A stretch of 64,000 nucleotides of DNA from Collinsella sp. (GTDB taxonomy: Bacteria > Actinomycetota > Coriobacteriia > Coriobacteriales > Coriobacteriaceae). A model generated the notes under the pieces. It searched no databases and was not told where the DNA came from. It saw only the letters and a list, made by a program, of their open reading frames with translations. Numbering within the stretch: position 1 is the stretch's first letter; each line of letters begins with the position of its first letter. Location: positions 1-64,000 of the forward strand of contig JAGZWV010000008.1 in NCBI GenBank assembly GCA_018378775.1, in the 5' to 3' direction. Made by a program: the position numbers and the translations under genes. Shown one piece after another: positions 38,514-48,300 of the stretch.

Positions 38514-39371
38514 ATGGCTGTCGGCGAGCACAGGTTTGATCCCGATTTTGAATGGTGGTATAGCGAGGGCGAGGCTCCGGACGAGTCCTGGGATGAGCCG
38601 TTGACGGACGAAGCGTCGAGCAACGAGGTCGAGACCGGCAGCGATGCCGCCGAGCCCCTGACCTTCGAGCAAGCTTGGGCCCAGGCAGAGGCCGACGAGG
38701 CCAAGGCCGATGCAACGGCCACGCTGAGCCAGCCGGCCGATATGTCGATCTCGCCGGCCAAGACGCCGCAACCGCGCCATAACATCGACCCCGGCAGCAC
38801 GGCGTCCTTCAGCATCCTCGACGTGCCCGCGCAGGGCGCCCAGGCGCCAGCTCCCACGCATCGTCCCGACTTGGCTCGCGAGGAAGATGCGGGTCGCCGC
38901 TCTCCGCTCGGCCCTATCCTCATTGCCTTTTTGGCCGGCGTCATTGCGTGTTCGGCGATCGGCAACGTTTGGGGCCATGTTGAGCAGCAGCGAAAAGACG
39001 CCGCCAAGGTCGAGATGTCCGTCGAGCAGTCGCTCAGCCGTACGCGCTCGGTGCATGTGTCGGTCGAGGTCAAAGACGGCGCGACGTGGGATACCGCGCG
39101 CGGCGACAGCCAGATGCTCATCCATATCGTGGGCCGCACGCTCAAGGGGCAGGCGGTCGATGAGTATCAATATGTCAACTCTGACGGTGACGGCATCGAG
39201 CTCAAGCCCGGAGACTACGAGCTCACGGTCGACGAGCCGCCCGTCGCCACCGACGGCACGCGTTTCCGCGCCTCGAAGCGCATGGTTCCCGTGAGCTTTA
39301 ACTCGCAGGCGCCCGATACGGTCGACAGCACGCCGCAGGGCGGGTTCGATCTTTACGTGGATGCTCAATAA
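38514..39371 (+). CDS. Single-pass membrane protein with acidic cytoplasmic N-terminus
   Basis: A 285-residue protein. Residues 1-120 are acidic and low in complexity (FEWWYSEGEAPDESWDEPLT, EQAWAQAEADEAKADA). A membrane helix LGPILIAFLAGVIACSAIG follows at about 140-158, then an outer domain of 120 residues with beta strands (RSVHVSVEVKDGA, MLIHIVGRTL, DYELTVDEPP) ending GGFDLYVDAQ. GGAGGTG five bases before ATG 38514 gives a firm start. A TATACATATACC stretch 40 bases upstream may hold the -10 box. Family and role unknown; the architecture suggests an envelope-associated signalling or scaffold protein. Confidence 0.7.
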   Translation: MAVGEHRFDPDFEWWYSEGEAPDESWDEPLTDEASSNEVETGSDAAEPLTFEQAWAQAEADEAKADATATLSQPADMSISPAKTPQPRHNIDPGSTASFSILDVPAQGAQAPAPTHRPDLAREEDAGRRSPLGPILIAFLAGVIACSAIGNVWGHVEQQRKDAAKVEMSVEQSLSRTRSVHVSVEVKDGATWDTARGDSQMLIHIVGRTLKGQAVDEYQYVNSDGDGIELKPGDYELTVDEPPVATDGTRFRASKRMVPVSFNSQAPDTVDSTPQGGFDLYVDAQ

Positions 39372-39448
39372 TTGCGCGCCGCTCCGTCCCGCAGCCAAGA
39401 GTGGGACAATAGCCCTCGACACTATTGTTTACTTTTGGAGGAAGTAGC

Positions 39449-40342
39449 ATGTCTACCGTCACTACCATCAAGCGCGGCGGCCTCACCGCGGCCATCGATT
39501 CCATGGGCGCCCAGCTCACGAGCCTTGCCCTTAACGGCAACGAGTATCTGTGGCAGGGCGACCCCGCCTTTTGGGGCAAGCACGCGCCCATCCTGTTCCC
39601 CATTGTGGGCTCGCTGCGCAACAACACGGCAACGTCTGCGGCCGGCACCTGCGAGATGCCGCGCCACGGACTCGCGCGCATTGTCGAGCACAAGCTGGTC
39701 GAGGTTTCGGAGGACGGCTCCTCGGTAACGTACGAGATCACCGATACGCCCGAGTCGCTCAAGGCCTTCCCCTTCCACTTTAAGCTCAACATGATCTATG
39801 CGCTCACCGGCGACGCTACGCTCGCCCAGACCTTTGCCGTCACCAACACCGGCGACGTGGATCTGCCGTTTTCGGTGGGCGGTCACCCTGCCTTTAACGT
39901 GCCGGCCCCCGGTGCCGATGACGAGGCGTTCGAGGATTACGAGTTGGCATTTACCGAGGCATGGACCAACGAGGCGCCCATCATTACGCCCGATGGCCTC
40001 ATGACGTTCGAGGGCAGCTACAAGGCTCCCGACAACTCGGACGTGCTGTCCATCACGCACCGCAGCTTCGATAACGACGCCATCATGTTCACCGACGTTC
40101 CCGGCTCCACGCTCACCCTGCGCGGACGCAAGTCGGGTCACGGCGTGAAGATCGACTTTGAGGGCTTTAAGTACATTGGCGTGTGGTCTGCCGCCAACGA
40201 CGCCCCGTTTGTGGCGCTCGAGCCCTGGACCGGCCACACCACCATGGACACCGAGGACGACGTCTTTGAGCACAAGGTCAACACCATCACCTTGGCGCCG
40301 GGCGAGACGGACGAGCGCAGCTTTAGCGTTACGCTGCTCTAG
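39449..40342 (+). CDS. Aldose 1-epimerase family protein
   Basis: A 297-residue galactose-mutarotase-fold protein of the LacX-like subgroup. Motifs: GGLTAAIDSMGAQLTSLALN at the N-terminus, EYLWQGDPAFWGKHAPILFP, the conserved PRHGLARI with its active-site His, SVGGHPAFNVP with the second His, and a C-terminal PFVALEPWTGHTTM with the acidic residue. The length is normal. It interconverts sugar anomers in the cytoplasm; the substrate is unknown as no sugar operon adjoins it. GGAGGA before ATG 39449 fixes the start. A palindromic repeat lies 27 bases downstream. Confidence 0.9.
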   Translation: MSTVTTIKRGGLTAAIDSMGAQLTSLALNGNEYLWQGDPAFWGKHAPILFPIVGSLRNNTATSAAGTCEMPRHGLARIVEHKLVEVSEDGSSVTYEITDTPESLKAFPFHFKLNMIYALTGDATLAQTFAVTNTGDVDLPFSVGGHPAFNVPAPGADDEAFEDYELAFTEAWTNEAPIITPDGLMTFEGSYKAPDNSDVLSITHRSFDNDAIMFTDVPGSTLTLRGRKSGHGVKIDFEGFKYIGVWSAANDAPFVALEPWTGHTTMDTEDDVFEHKVNTITLAPGETDERSFSVTLL

Positions 40343-40368
40343 GGGTTCCGCACGGAGCGGTCATAACT

Positions 40369-40434
40369 TGAGCGTGGATGATCTCCCGTTTTGAGCCCGT
40401 GTGCGAGCCAAAAGTGGGAGATTTTCCACGCTCA
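40369..40434. repeat. GAGCGTGG palindromic repeat, second site
   Basis: TGAGCGTGGATGATCTCCC (40369-40387) pairs with GGGAGATTTTCCACGCTCA (40416-40434), 17 of 19 bases. An inner GAGC/GCTC-like pair lies between. Clearly the same family as the nested copy at 32547-32668 and likewise just after a gene end. Confidence 0.8.
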
Positions 40435-40451
40435 TTCCGATGCATGGGTCG

Positions 40452-40533
40452 GGGCAGCTAATTTGGGACGGGGCTATTTTGACTGCTTTCACATGCAAGC
40501 AGTCAAAATAGCCCCGTCCCAAATTAGCTGCCC
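40452..40533. repeat. Perfect 37-bp inverted repeat
   Basis: The arms 40452-40488 and 40497-40533 are exact complements over 37 bases, beginning GGGCAGCTAATTTGGGACGG, with an 8-base loop. There is no T run on either side. It lies 17 bases past the GAGCGTGG palindrome in the 306-base gap 40343-40648 between the epimerase gene and the amino-acid ABC operon. It could be a palindromic repeat element, a strong transcription block or an RNase III substrate. Confidence 0.9.
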
Positions 40534-40564
40534 TTGCATCAATCAGTCATTTTCCAGTTCGTAA

Positions 40565-40586
40565 ACTTGTATGTATGCATACAAGT
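40565..40586 (+). promoter_or_regulatory. Operator-like palindrome upstream of the amino-acid ABC operon
   Basis: ACTTGTATG (40565-40573) and CATACAAGT (40578-40586) form 9-bp arms around TATG, 62 bases before the start of the binding-protein gene. Position and symmetry suggest a repressor site over the operon promoter; the regulator is unknown. Confidence 0.5.
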
Positions 40587-40648
40587 GGATAGCGGCGTGC
40601 GGTATCCTGTTGAGTCGTCAGCATACGATTCAACAGGGAAGGCAGATT

Positions 40649-41575
40649 ATGCATTCTCCCCAACAGTGCGATGCGCAGACCCAGCCGCTATGCAGCCGTC
40701 GCATCTTTTTGGGTGGCGCTCTCGCGGCGAGCGCTTCCGTTGTCGCCGGCGCGCTCGCCGGCTGTCAGCGTCCGTCCACGCTCAAGGTGGTTCAGCCCAC
40801 GACGGGCGGCGGTCGCGACGACCTGTCCGATTCCGTGATCGGCAAGGATAAGATCCGCATCGGCATGGAGGCGGCCTACGCCCCGTACAACTGGCAGGTT
40901 TCCGAAGCCAGTGAGTACACCATCCCCATCGACAACGTGCAGGGCGCCTATGCCGATGGCTACGACGTGCAGATCGCCAAGATCGTCTGCAAGGCCCTCG
41001 GCGGCGAGCCCGTTGCCGTCAAGCAGAGCTTCTCGGGTCTTATCGATTCGCTCAACAACGGCCAGATCGACCTCATCATCGCCGGTATGAGCGCCACGCC
41101 CGAGCGCGAGGAGTCGGTCGGCTTTTCCGACCCGTACTTCATTGGCTACTTTGGCCTGTTCGTAAAAGAGGGTTCCCCCTACCAAAACGCCACCAAGCTC
41201 AGCGACTTTAGCGGTGCCACGGTACTCGGCCAAAAGGACACCATGCTCGATACCGTCATCGACGAGATCCCGGGCGTCGTCCACAAGAACCCGGTCGATT
41301 CGGTCCCCACGGTGTTCTCGAATCTGCTGCAGGGCACGTGCGACGCCGTGACCTACAACACCGAGAACGAGAAGGGCTATATGGCCCAAAACCCGGGTAT
41401 CGTGCCGATTCAATTTGCCGAGGGCGAGGGTTTCAAGCAGGAGGTCACGGCAAACGTCGGCTGCCGCAAGGGCTCGGACAAGCTGCTTAAACTCATCGAC
41501 AAGACACTCAAGGGCGTTAGCCAAGAGGAGCGCGACCAAATGTGGGACGCGTGCCTCGACCGTCAGCCGGCATAG
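40649..41575 (+). CDS. Polar amino-acid ABC transporter, substrate-binding lipoprotein
   Basis: A 308-residue family 3 solute-binding protein. The N-terminus has a Tat-like SRRIFLGGALAASASVVAGA followed by lipobox LAGC. The mature part has IRIGMEAAYAPYNW, GYDVQIAKIVCKALGG, IDLIIAGMSATPEREESVGF and SDPYFIGYFGLFVKEGS, all typical of glutamine/histidine/polar amino-acid binders. ATG 40649 follows GGAAGGCAG. First gene of a three-gene import operon; the permease starts nine bases after its stop. The exact amino acid cannot be read from the sequence. Confidence 0.93.
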   Translation: MHSPQQCDAQTQPLCSRRIFLGGALAASASVVAGALAGCQRPSTLKVVQPTTGGGRDDLSDSVIGKDKIRIGMEAAYAPYNWQVSEASEYTIPIDNVQGAYADGYDVQIAKIVCKALGGEPVAVKQSFSGLIDSLNNGQIDLIIAGMSATPEREESVGFSDPYFIGYFGLFVKEGSPYQNATKLSDFSGATVLGQKDTMLDTVIDEIPGVVHKNPVDSVPTVFSNLLQGTCDAVTYNTENEKGYMAQNPGIVPIQFAEGEGFKQEVTANVGCRKGSDKLLKLIDKTLKGVSQEERDQMWDACLDRQPA

Positions 41576-41584
41576 GGAGGCAGC

Positions 41585-42733
41585 ATGAAAACCATCAATC
41601 GCCTGGCCTCCTTTATCAAGGCAGACCACCGTTATGTATACCTGGGCACGAGCGTTATCGCGGCGCTCGGCCTGGCGTTTAGCCAGCGCAACCCCACGCC
41701 GTTGAGCTTCTTGGCGCCTACGGGCGTGTTCCAAGACTGCCTTTGGGCGATTCTTTGGGCCTGGCTCGTCGTGTCGGCCGCGGCGCTGGTCACCAAGCTT
41801 ATGCACTGGAGCGACTATCGCGAAAAGTCGCCGTTTGCTTCCGAGCGCTTCCGTCGCGGCGCGCGCTTGGGCAGCTATGTCGTGGTCGCCATCGCGGCGA
41901 TCTTCTTTATCGACCGTTGCGTCATGTCGTTTATCGATCTGGTGCAGGTGAGCATTGTCTCGGACTCCAACCCCAGCGACTTTTTGTCGAGCCTGGTCTA
42001 CATGACCTACAAGAGCGGCGACTTCTTCATCCGTGGCATCGAGATCACCATCGCGCTTGCCACCTTCGGCACCGTTATCGCATTCTTCCTGGCGCTGCTC
42101 TTTGTGTTCCTGCGTATTCAGACCTTCGACCGCGTAGACAACGACCTGGTGCGCTTCTTTAAGAGCATCGGCCGCGGCTTTGCGACCGTCTACTCCACCA
42201 TCGTGCGCGGCACGCCCATGATGGTCCAGGGCCTGCTCATCTATTACGCGGGCTTCACCGTTTTGCGCGGCATGGGCTTCGAGACTGCCCAGGCCAACCA
42301 GATTTGGAGCACCTTCACCGCCGGCCTTGTCACCATCTCGCTCAACTCTACCGCCTACATGATGGAGGTCCTGCGCGGCGGCATCGAGTCGATCGACCCC
42401 GGCCAGGCCGAGGCGGCGCGCTCGCTGGGCTTGTCGCAGTGGCAGGCCATGCGCAAGGTCGTGTTCCCCCAGGGCATTAAAAACGCGATCCCGGCGCTCA
42501 CCAACGAGTTCATCATCAACATCAAGGATTCGTCGGTGCTCTCGGTCATCGGCGTGTTCGACCTCATGTATGCCACCACCACCGTCGCCGGCGTGTACTA
42601 CCGCCAGATGGAGGTCTACTGCGTGGCGCTCGTGGTCTATCTGATCCTGACGCTCGTGGCGAGCCGCCTGCTCGAGGCCTTTGGCAAAAAGCTCGGCGCC
42701 GAGGCTCCTGCCACGCTGCCCAGCTCTAACTAG
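41585..42733 (+). CDS. Polar amino-acid ABC transporter, permease
   Basis: A 382-residue permease. The C-terminal 220 residues are a His/Glu/Gln/Arg-type TM domain with the EAA loop ([20 protein letters not shown]) and helices such as [23 protein letters not shown]. The N-terminal 130 residues add extra membrane segments ([36 protein letters not shown]), making it longer than the usual 220-residue HisM-type permease. ATG 41585 follows AGGGAGGCAGC. It acts with the binding protein before it and the ATPase 23 bases after. Confidence 0.93.
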   Translation: MKTINRLASFIKADHRYVYLGTSVIAALGLAFSQRNPTPLSFLAPTGVFQDCLWAILWAWLVVSAAALVTKLMHWSDYREKSPFASERFRRGARLGSYVVVAIAAIFFIDRCVMSFIDLVQVSIVSDSNPSDFLSSLVYMTYKSGDFFIRGIEITIALATFGTVIAFFLALLFVFLRIQTFDRVDNDLVRFFKSIGRGFATVYSTIVRGTPMMVQGLLIYYAGFTVLRGMGFETAQANQIWSTFTAGLVTISLNSTAYMMEVLRGGIESIDPGQAEAARSLGLSQWQAMRKVVFPQGIKNAIPALTNEFIINIKDSSVLSVIGVFDLMYATTTVAGVYYRQMEVYCVALVVYLILTLVASRLLEAFGKKLGAEAPATLPSSN

Positions 42734-42755
42734 GCTTAAGACGAGGAGAATCATC

Positions 42756-43541
42756 ATGGCAGATACCGCCATTACCGGCGTTGCGGCCGCCGCACAGACC
42801 AATGAGCCGCTCATCCGCGTTGAGGGCCTGCGCAAGAGCTTTGGCTCGCTTGAGGTGCTTAAGGGCATCGACCTCGCTGTCAATCCCGGTGAGGTCGTCA
42901 CCATCATCGGCGCCTCGGGCTCGGGCAAATCGACCTTCCTGCGCTGCCTCAACCTGCTCGAGACCCCGGACGCGGGCCACATCTGGTTCCACGGCCAGGA
43001 CCTCACGGCCGAGCGCTGCAATATCAATAAACTGCGCGAGGACATCGGCATGGTGTTCCAGGGCTTTAACCTGTTCAACAACATGGATGTGCTCGACAAC
43101 TGCACGCTCGCGCCCGTCACGCTCAAAAAGATGGGCAAAGATCAGGCCGAACAGGTCGCGATGGAGCATCTGGCGAGCGTGGGACTCGAAAAATTCGCCC
43201 ATGCCGCGGTTGGTCGCCTGTCCGGTGGCCAAAAGCAGCGCGTTGCCATCGCCCGCGCCCTGTGCATGAACCCGCAGATCATGCTGTTTGACGAGCCGAC
43301 CTCTGCGCTCGATCCCGAGATCGTGGGCGAGGTGCTCGACGTTATGCGCAAGCTCGCCGCCGACGGCATGACCATGGTCGTCGTTACCCACGAGATGGCC
43401 TTCGCGCGTACCGTGTCCGACCGCGTGGTCTTTATGGACCAGGGCGTGGTGCTCGAGGACGCCGCGCCGGCTGAGCTCTTTGGCAATCCTAAGCACCAGC
43501 GCACCCGCGAGTTCCTCTCGCGTTATCTCAACGACAAATAA
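42756..43541 (+). CDS. Polar amino-acid ABC transporter, ATP-binding protein (GlnQ type)
   Basis: A 261-residue ABC ATPase. Walker A is [17 protein letters not shown], the Q-loop is [10 protein letters not shown], the signature is [20 protein letters not shown], Walker B is [14 protein letters not shown], and the switch His is [10 protein letters not shown]. The order and the [19 protein letters not shown] tail are typical of GlnQ-like proteins. ATG 42756 with GAGGAG upstream is preferred over an in-frame start at 42681 inside the permease gene. Last gene of the operon; a strong terminator follows ten bases downstream. Confidence 0.95.
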   Translation: MADTAITGVAAAAQTNEPLIRVEGLRKSFGSLEVLKGIDLAVNPGEVVTIIGASGSGKSTFLRCLNLLETPDAGHIWFHGQDLTAERCNINKLREDIGMVFQGFNLFNNMDVLDNCTLAPVTLKKMGKDQAEQVAMEHLASVGLEKFAHAAVGRLSGGQKQRVAIARALCMNPQIMLFDEPTSALDPEIVGEVLDVMRKLAADGMTMVVVTHEMAFARTVSDRVVFMDQGVVLEDAAPAELFGNPKHQRTREFLSRYLNDK

Positions 43542-43550
43542 TGCAAGCGA

Positions 43551-43588
43551 ACGTGGCAAAGGGACCGCCTCTTTGCCACGTTGTTTTT
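43551..43588 (+). terminator. Rho-independent terminator of the ABC operon
   Basis: ACGTGGCAAAG (43551-43561) pairs with CTTTGCCACGT (43571-43581), then TGTTTTT. The RBS of the next gene begins immediately after it. Confidence 0.93.
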
Positions 43589-43598
43589 GGAGGAAGGC

Positions 43599-45014
43599 AT
43601 GGCCGAGGTTTGGCGCTTCTTTGCGCACGAGGATGATTTTGCCGATATCGACGAGGTCGGCGCGTGCGAGCGCCTGGGCCGCGTGCTGTCGTTTCCGACG
43701 ATTTCGAGCATGGATGCCCAGACGGTGGACTGGCAGGCGTTTGCCGACCTGCGCGCCTATATGCAGCAGGCCTGGCCGCGCGTGTTTGCGGCGGGCGAGG
43801 TCGAGCTCATCGACCATTCGCTGCTCGTGACGCTTGCCGGCATCGACCCCGCCCTCAAGCCGGTCATGCTCATGGGCCACATGGACGTGGTTCCCGTGGT
43901 GCCGGGCACCGAGACAGACTGGACGCACAATCCCTTTAGCGGGCACGTGGACGACACCTATATTTGGGGTCGCGGCGCCATCGATATGAAAGACCAGGTC
44001 GCAGGCATCCTGGAGGCCGTTGAGTATGCGCTGGCGCACGGCTGGCAACACGAACGAACCCTGCTGCTGGCCTTTGGCCAGGATGAGGAGACCACGCAGT
44101 GCGGCGCGGGTGCCATTGGCCGCGTGCTCGAGGAGCGCGGCGTTGAGCTTGAGTACCTGATTGACGAGGGCGACTATCGTATCGTTGAGGCTGCCGAGTA
44201 CAGCGCAGGTGCGGGTTGGCTTATGCATGCCGATCTTGCCGAGAAGGGCTATGCCGATATCGTGCTCAAGGCGAAGAGCGAAGGCGGGCACTCTTCCAAC
44301 CCTTACGGTGGGACGTCGCTCGAAGTGCTCAGCCGCGCTATTGCCGCGATTTGCGATATCGAGTGGCCGGCGCGTGTGACCGATCTGCTTGCCGCGCAGC
44401 TCATCGAGCTGGGGCTTTATGCCGCAGACGAGATTGCTGCCAGCAAGGATGCCATCGTGCGCGACTGCCTCGCCAGCAAAAAGCTGTACCCGCTTGTGAC
44501 CACCACCTGCGCGCCCACGCAAATCGAAGGCGGCAGTACCGGTGCCAACGTAATGCCGCAGGATATGTGGGCAAATATCAACTTCCGCATGCTCGAGGGT
44601 ACGAGCGTGGCCGATGTCGTGGCCTGCTGCCGCGAGGCCGTTGCCGCCGCTGGGCTCGCTGGCCGAGTCGAGGTCGAGCTGGGCCCCGGCAGCTCCGAAC
44701 CCTCGCCGTCCCCGCGCATCGGTGGTCCCGGCCTCGAGGCGGTTCGCTCCATCGCCGCCCGCTATTTCCGCGATCCAAAGGGGACGGAGGAAAACGGATC
44801 ATCCGAGCCGTTGGCGATTGTCCCCTCGACCGTGATCGGCGCGACCGACGCTGCCAACTACCAGCGCATTTGCTCCGAATGCATTCGTTTTTCGGCGTTT
44901 GTGGTCGACGATGACGAGTGCGACCGCGGCGTCCACGGCACCAACGAGCGCATTACCCGCCGCGCCTACCTCCAGGGTGTTCGCTTCCTCATCGCCCTGC
45001 TCCGCACGCTCTAG
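43599..45014 (+). CDS. M20 family metallopeptidase/deacylase, with a repeat inserted in frame
   Basis: A 471-residue di-zinc enzyme of family M20. Metal and catalytic motifs: MLMGHMDVVPVVPG (His and Asp), WGRGAIDMKDQVAGILEAVE (bridging Asp), GQDEETTQCGAG (catalytic Glu) and SEGGHSSNPYGGTSLEV; the C-terminus has IGATDAANYQ. Probably a dipeptidase or N-acyl amino-acid deacylase in the cytoplasm. ATG 43599 follows GGAGGAAGGC. A 31-base segment at 44772-44802, also found in the intergenic region at 56609, is inserted in frame and adds about ten residues (DPKGTEENGSS) in a surface loop. Confidence 0.9.
   Translation: MAEVWRFFAHEDDFADIDEVGACERLGRVLSFPTISSMDAQTVDWQAFADLRAYMQQAWPRVFAAGEVELIDHSLLVTLAGIDPALKPVMLMGHMDVVPVVPGTETDWTHNPFSGHVDDTYIWGRGAIDMKDQVAGILEAVEYALAHGWQHERTLLLAFGQDEETTQCGAGAIGRVLEERGVELEYLIDEGDYRIVEAAEYSAGAGWLMHADLAEKGYADIVLKAKSEGGHSSNPYGGTSLEVLSRAIAAICDIEWPARVTDLLAAQLIELGLYAADEIAASKDAIVRDCLASKKLYPLVTTTCAPTQIEGGSTGANVMPQDMWANINFRMLEGTSVADVVACCREAVAAAGLAGRVEVELGPGSSEPSPSPRIGGPGLEAVRSIAARYFRDPKGTEENGSSEPLAIVPSTVIGATDAANYQRICSECIRFSAFVVDDDECDRGVHGTNERITRRAYLQGVRFLIALLRTL
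44772..44802 (+). repeat. 31-base dispersed repeat inside the M20 peptidase gene
   Basis: The segment starts GATCC, contains GGGGACGGAGGAAAACGGAT and ends CAT. A copy with two differences lies at 56609-56639 in an intergenic region. Its ends are partly inverted (GATCC / GGATC). Here it is read in frame as KGTEENGS. Confidence 0.8.
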
Positions 45015-45078
45015 AATGTGACAAAGGGACTGAGCCGATTTCATCGGTAATGAGACAAAAACTGTAATAGAAAAAGGC

Positions 45079-45256
45079 TAAGATATCTTAAGAGACATAT
45101 GCTGGGGTTGGTATTCCTTGAACGACTGCGGGCATGTGCCAGACCGCCTCGGCCCCCGGGGAGCGCCCGGGCAGGTCGCCGTGTGACTGGGGAGGAAATT
45201 ATGCAGGAGCTCAGAGAGATGACGTCTCGACTCGTGAATATTGCTACCGGGGGGGG
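45079..45256 (+). promoter_or_regulatory. Adhesin leader: palindrome, strong RBS, short ORF and G8 tract
   Basis: A 12-base perfect palindrome TAAGATATCTTA lies at 45079-45090. GGGGAGGAAATT stands directly before ATG 45201. That frame reads MQELREMTSRLVNIATGGGV and stops at 45261-45263, after passing a run of eight G (45249-45256). With nine G (or six) the same start would read on in frame through VMSC at 45308 into the adhesin. The tract is thus positioned as a slipped-strand on/off switch, set to OFF for this start in the given sequence. Confidence 0.7.
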
Positions 45257-45310
45257 TGTCTAAGCAGGGAACTTCCTGGTGAACACCGGCCGCGCGAGCG
45301 GTGGTCCGTC

Positions 45311-48300
45311 ATGTCTTGTGGCCGTCGTCGCGGGCTGCGCTCGGTCTCGCCATATGCGATTGTTCTGGCCCTCGCCATCGCGCTGACGGCGAGTTTCTTC
45401 CTGCCGCTTCGTGCCGAGGCGGCAATTTCGGACCACACGGTTCCGACGATTTCGCCTTCGGGGACAACAATCAACCTGTTTGATTACTGGGTGAATCCCG
45501 ATGACCATCTGTCGGTTTCCGGCAGCGGCGGCGTCAACGCAGACCACAAGTTCCAGTTTAACGACGGCAAGGGTGATGGGCCGCTCAACCAATGGACGGG
45601 CGGCACGAGCCCGCGGCCCGGCATCGTCAACAACACGCTTTCAGACGGCTACCCGAAGCTTTCCGAAGCCTTGGGCGACGAGTCCCTCGACTACCTGTTC
45701 GATTCCTCTGCCCAGACCGGCAAGACGTCCCATTTTGGCGTGACGGGCCTCCTCAAGGTTCAGGGCGGCTACTACGTCTATGACAGCTCCGAAAACTACG
45801 CAGCCTACAACGCTGACAAGAATGCCTTCGACATCTATGACACCTGGGGCATTGGCAATTCGTCCCACCAGGGTCAGTTCTTCCCGTTCGACGCGGCAGA
45901 CGAGGTGTTCAATGAGGAAAACGGCTGGCTCGTCCAAAACGGCATCACGGCAGACAACACCGGTAATTCGAGCTACAACGGCGGCAAGCCCGTCAACCAC
46001 CACTTCGGCCTCTCAATGTCCACGCGATTCGTGCAGCCCAACGGCGGCCTGACGAACGATGACAAGCCCATGACCTTCGAGTTCGCCGGCGATGATGACG
46101 TCTGGGTGTTCATCGACGATGTCCTCGTGGGTGATATCGGCGGTATTCACGACCGGGCGAGTCTGAGCATCGACTTTCAAACGGGCGACATTAAGGTGAA
46201 CGGCAATAACGACGGCACGCTGCTGAGCAAGTACCGGGCGGCAAATAAGGACACTACTTCGGGCTTTGCCGGCAACACCTTCAAAGACAGCACCAACCAC
46301 ACCCTCAAGTTCTTCTACCTGGAGCGCGGCGCCCTCTACTCCAACATGGGGCTCAAGTTCAACCTCGTGACGGTGCCCGAGTCCGACATCATCAAGTTCG
46401 ACCAGGACGGCAAGTTCGTACAGGGCGCCGAGTTCAAGCTCTATAAGACCGACAAAGACTTCAAGACCGAGGGCAAGCTCCTCGGCTCTGGCACCACGGA
46501 CGAGGCCGGCCACCTAACGCTCACGAACGACGATGACAACGGCGTCATCAACTTCGACGATCTCTACAACAAGAATCACGGTAACAAGTACTACCTCCTG
46601 AAGGAGACGCGCGTGCCGGAGGGATACCGCTCGAGTCTCACGGCGACAGGTGGCAGCATGCAGCTCGAGTACGTGCCCGCGAGCGCTGAGAACGGCGCGG
46701 GCGGCGTCATCATCAACCGCGGCGGTATGGATGCGGACAGCGTCGTGTGGAAGACTGGTGCGTTTGCCGGCGCGAAGGAGACCATCACCGCACCGGTGAA
46801 CGTGTACAAGGCGAATGATGACCTGACGAAGTCCGACGAGACCGTCAACCTGGACTCCGGCATACTGTTCGCTGTGGTGCTCAAGCGCGATAAAAGCGCA
46901 GGCACGGGTATCAAAGATCAGAACAATTGGTACGCCGTGTCGGGCGACCCATCGACGGGAATGGGGTACACCCTCGCCGAGAAGCCGAGCAAGGCCGGCG
47001 CTATCGAGGCGGCGAAGAAGGACCTGTACGCCTTCACGCTCAACACGAGCGGCCAGTACCAGGTAGAGATTCAAAATCTGCCCGGCGACATCTCCAAGTA
47101 CTACTACCTGCTGAGCGGTGATGCCCGCAAGGATGCCGAGTACACGGTGGCCATCTACCACACAATGGCGAGCTCGATCGGCGACGCGACGCCTGAGAAC
47201 ACCGTCCACGTGTACAGTGACGACATCGCAGACGGCACGAACTTCAAGCGACAGTTCGCCACGCGCCTGCTCGTCACGAACATCCAGAACCGCCTGTTCG
47301 TGCAAAAGACCGATACCGAGGGTAAGCCCGTTGACGGGGCGAAGTTCGCCCTGTACACCTCCAGACAGGTGACAACAGACGCGAACGGCAAGGTCGTGCT
47401 CAAGGGCGAGCAGACCCCCTACGACACCCTGACGACGGGGTCGGTCGGCAACCCGGTCCCGCTCGAAGGTGCGGGCATATTCCCGAATACAAGCGCCGGT
47501 AACAGGCCGCTCGTGAATGGAACTTACTTCCTAAAGGAGGTCTCGGCTCCCAAGGGCTTCCTGCTTAACGACACGCTCACCAAGGTGATTGTGGACGATT
47601 ACGGCGTCCATGCCGATGCTGGTACGGACGATGACGGCGTTTCGACGTTCGTGGGCCCGGGCGCGCTCATGAAGAGTCTGGGCCAGTTTGGCGCAGAGGG
47701 CGACATCGACAACACGCTCACGTGGATCAAGGGCCAGCGCCAGACGTCCGACGGGACGCTCGACGGCAACGACAACCTTTCCTGGAACAATGACGCCAAG
47801 GGCGGCGAGGATGAGGTGCACCTCAAGTACGGCGCTAACGGACGCATGTACCAGTATGGGCCCACCGAGGAGGGCAAACCCTACCGCCTGGAGACCGAGA
47901 CGGGCTGGATACGTATGGGTATCACCCAGGACGTGTCTGGTGACACTAATGCGAAGGGCGCCCGTGCCAATCTGGACGACATGAATTTGAACGCCCTGTT
48001 CACAGGTGCCACCTGCGTGCGCGTGGCGAACGAACGCGAGGCGAGCCTCGAGGTGACGAAGAAGGTTGCCCTGCCCGATGGCCTGGCGGGCAATAAGGAC
48101 GCGGAGTTCACCTTCAAGTTCACCGTGCCCGAGGGGAAGACCTACAAGGCCGCAGTGTTCAAGAACGCTGGGGCCGGAAAGCAAGCCGGCGACGTGTTCG
48201 ATTTGAAGAACGGCGACACCCATGCTATCAAGGCCGACGAGACGATTCGCGTGTACGGTCTTGGCGAGGGCGACGAGTACGCGGTGCGGGAGCTGACCGG

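Noticed and set aside
40688..43138. An 816-codon open frame on the minus strand
   Set aside because: Antisense to the whole amino-acid ABC operon, whose three products are clearly recognisable; shadow frame.
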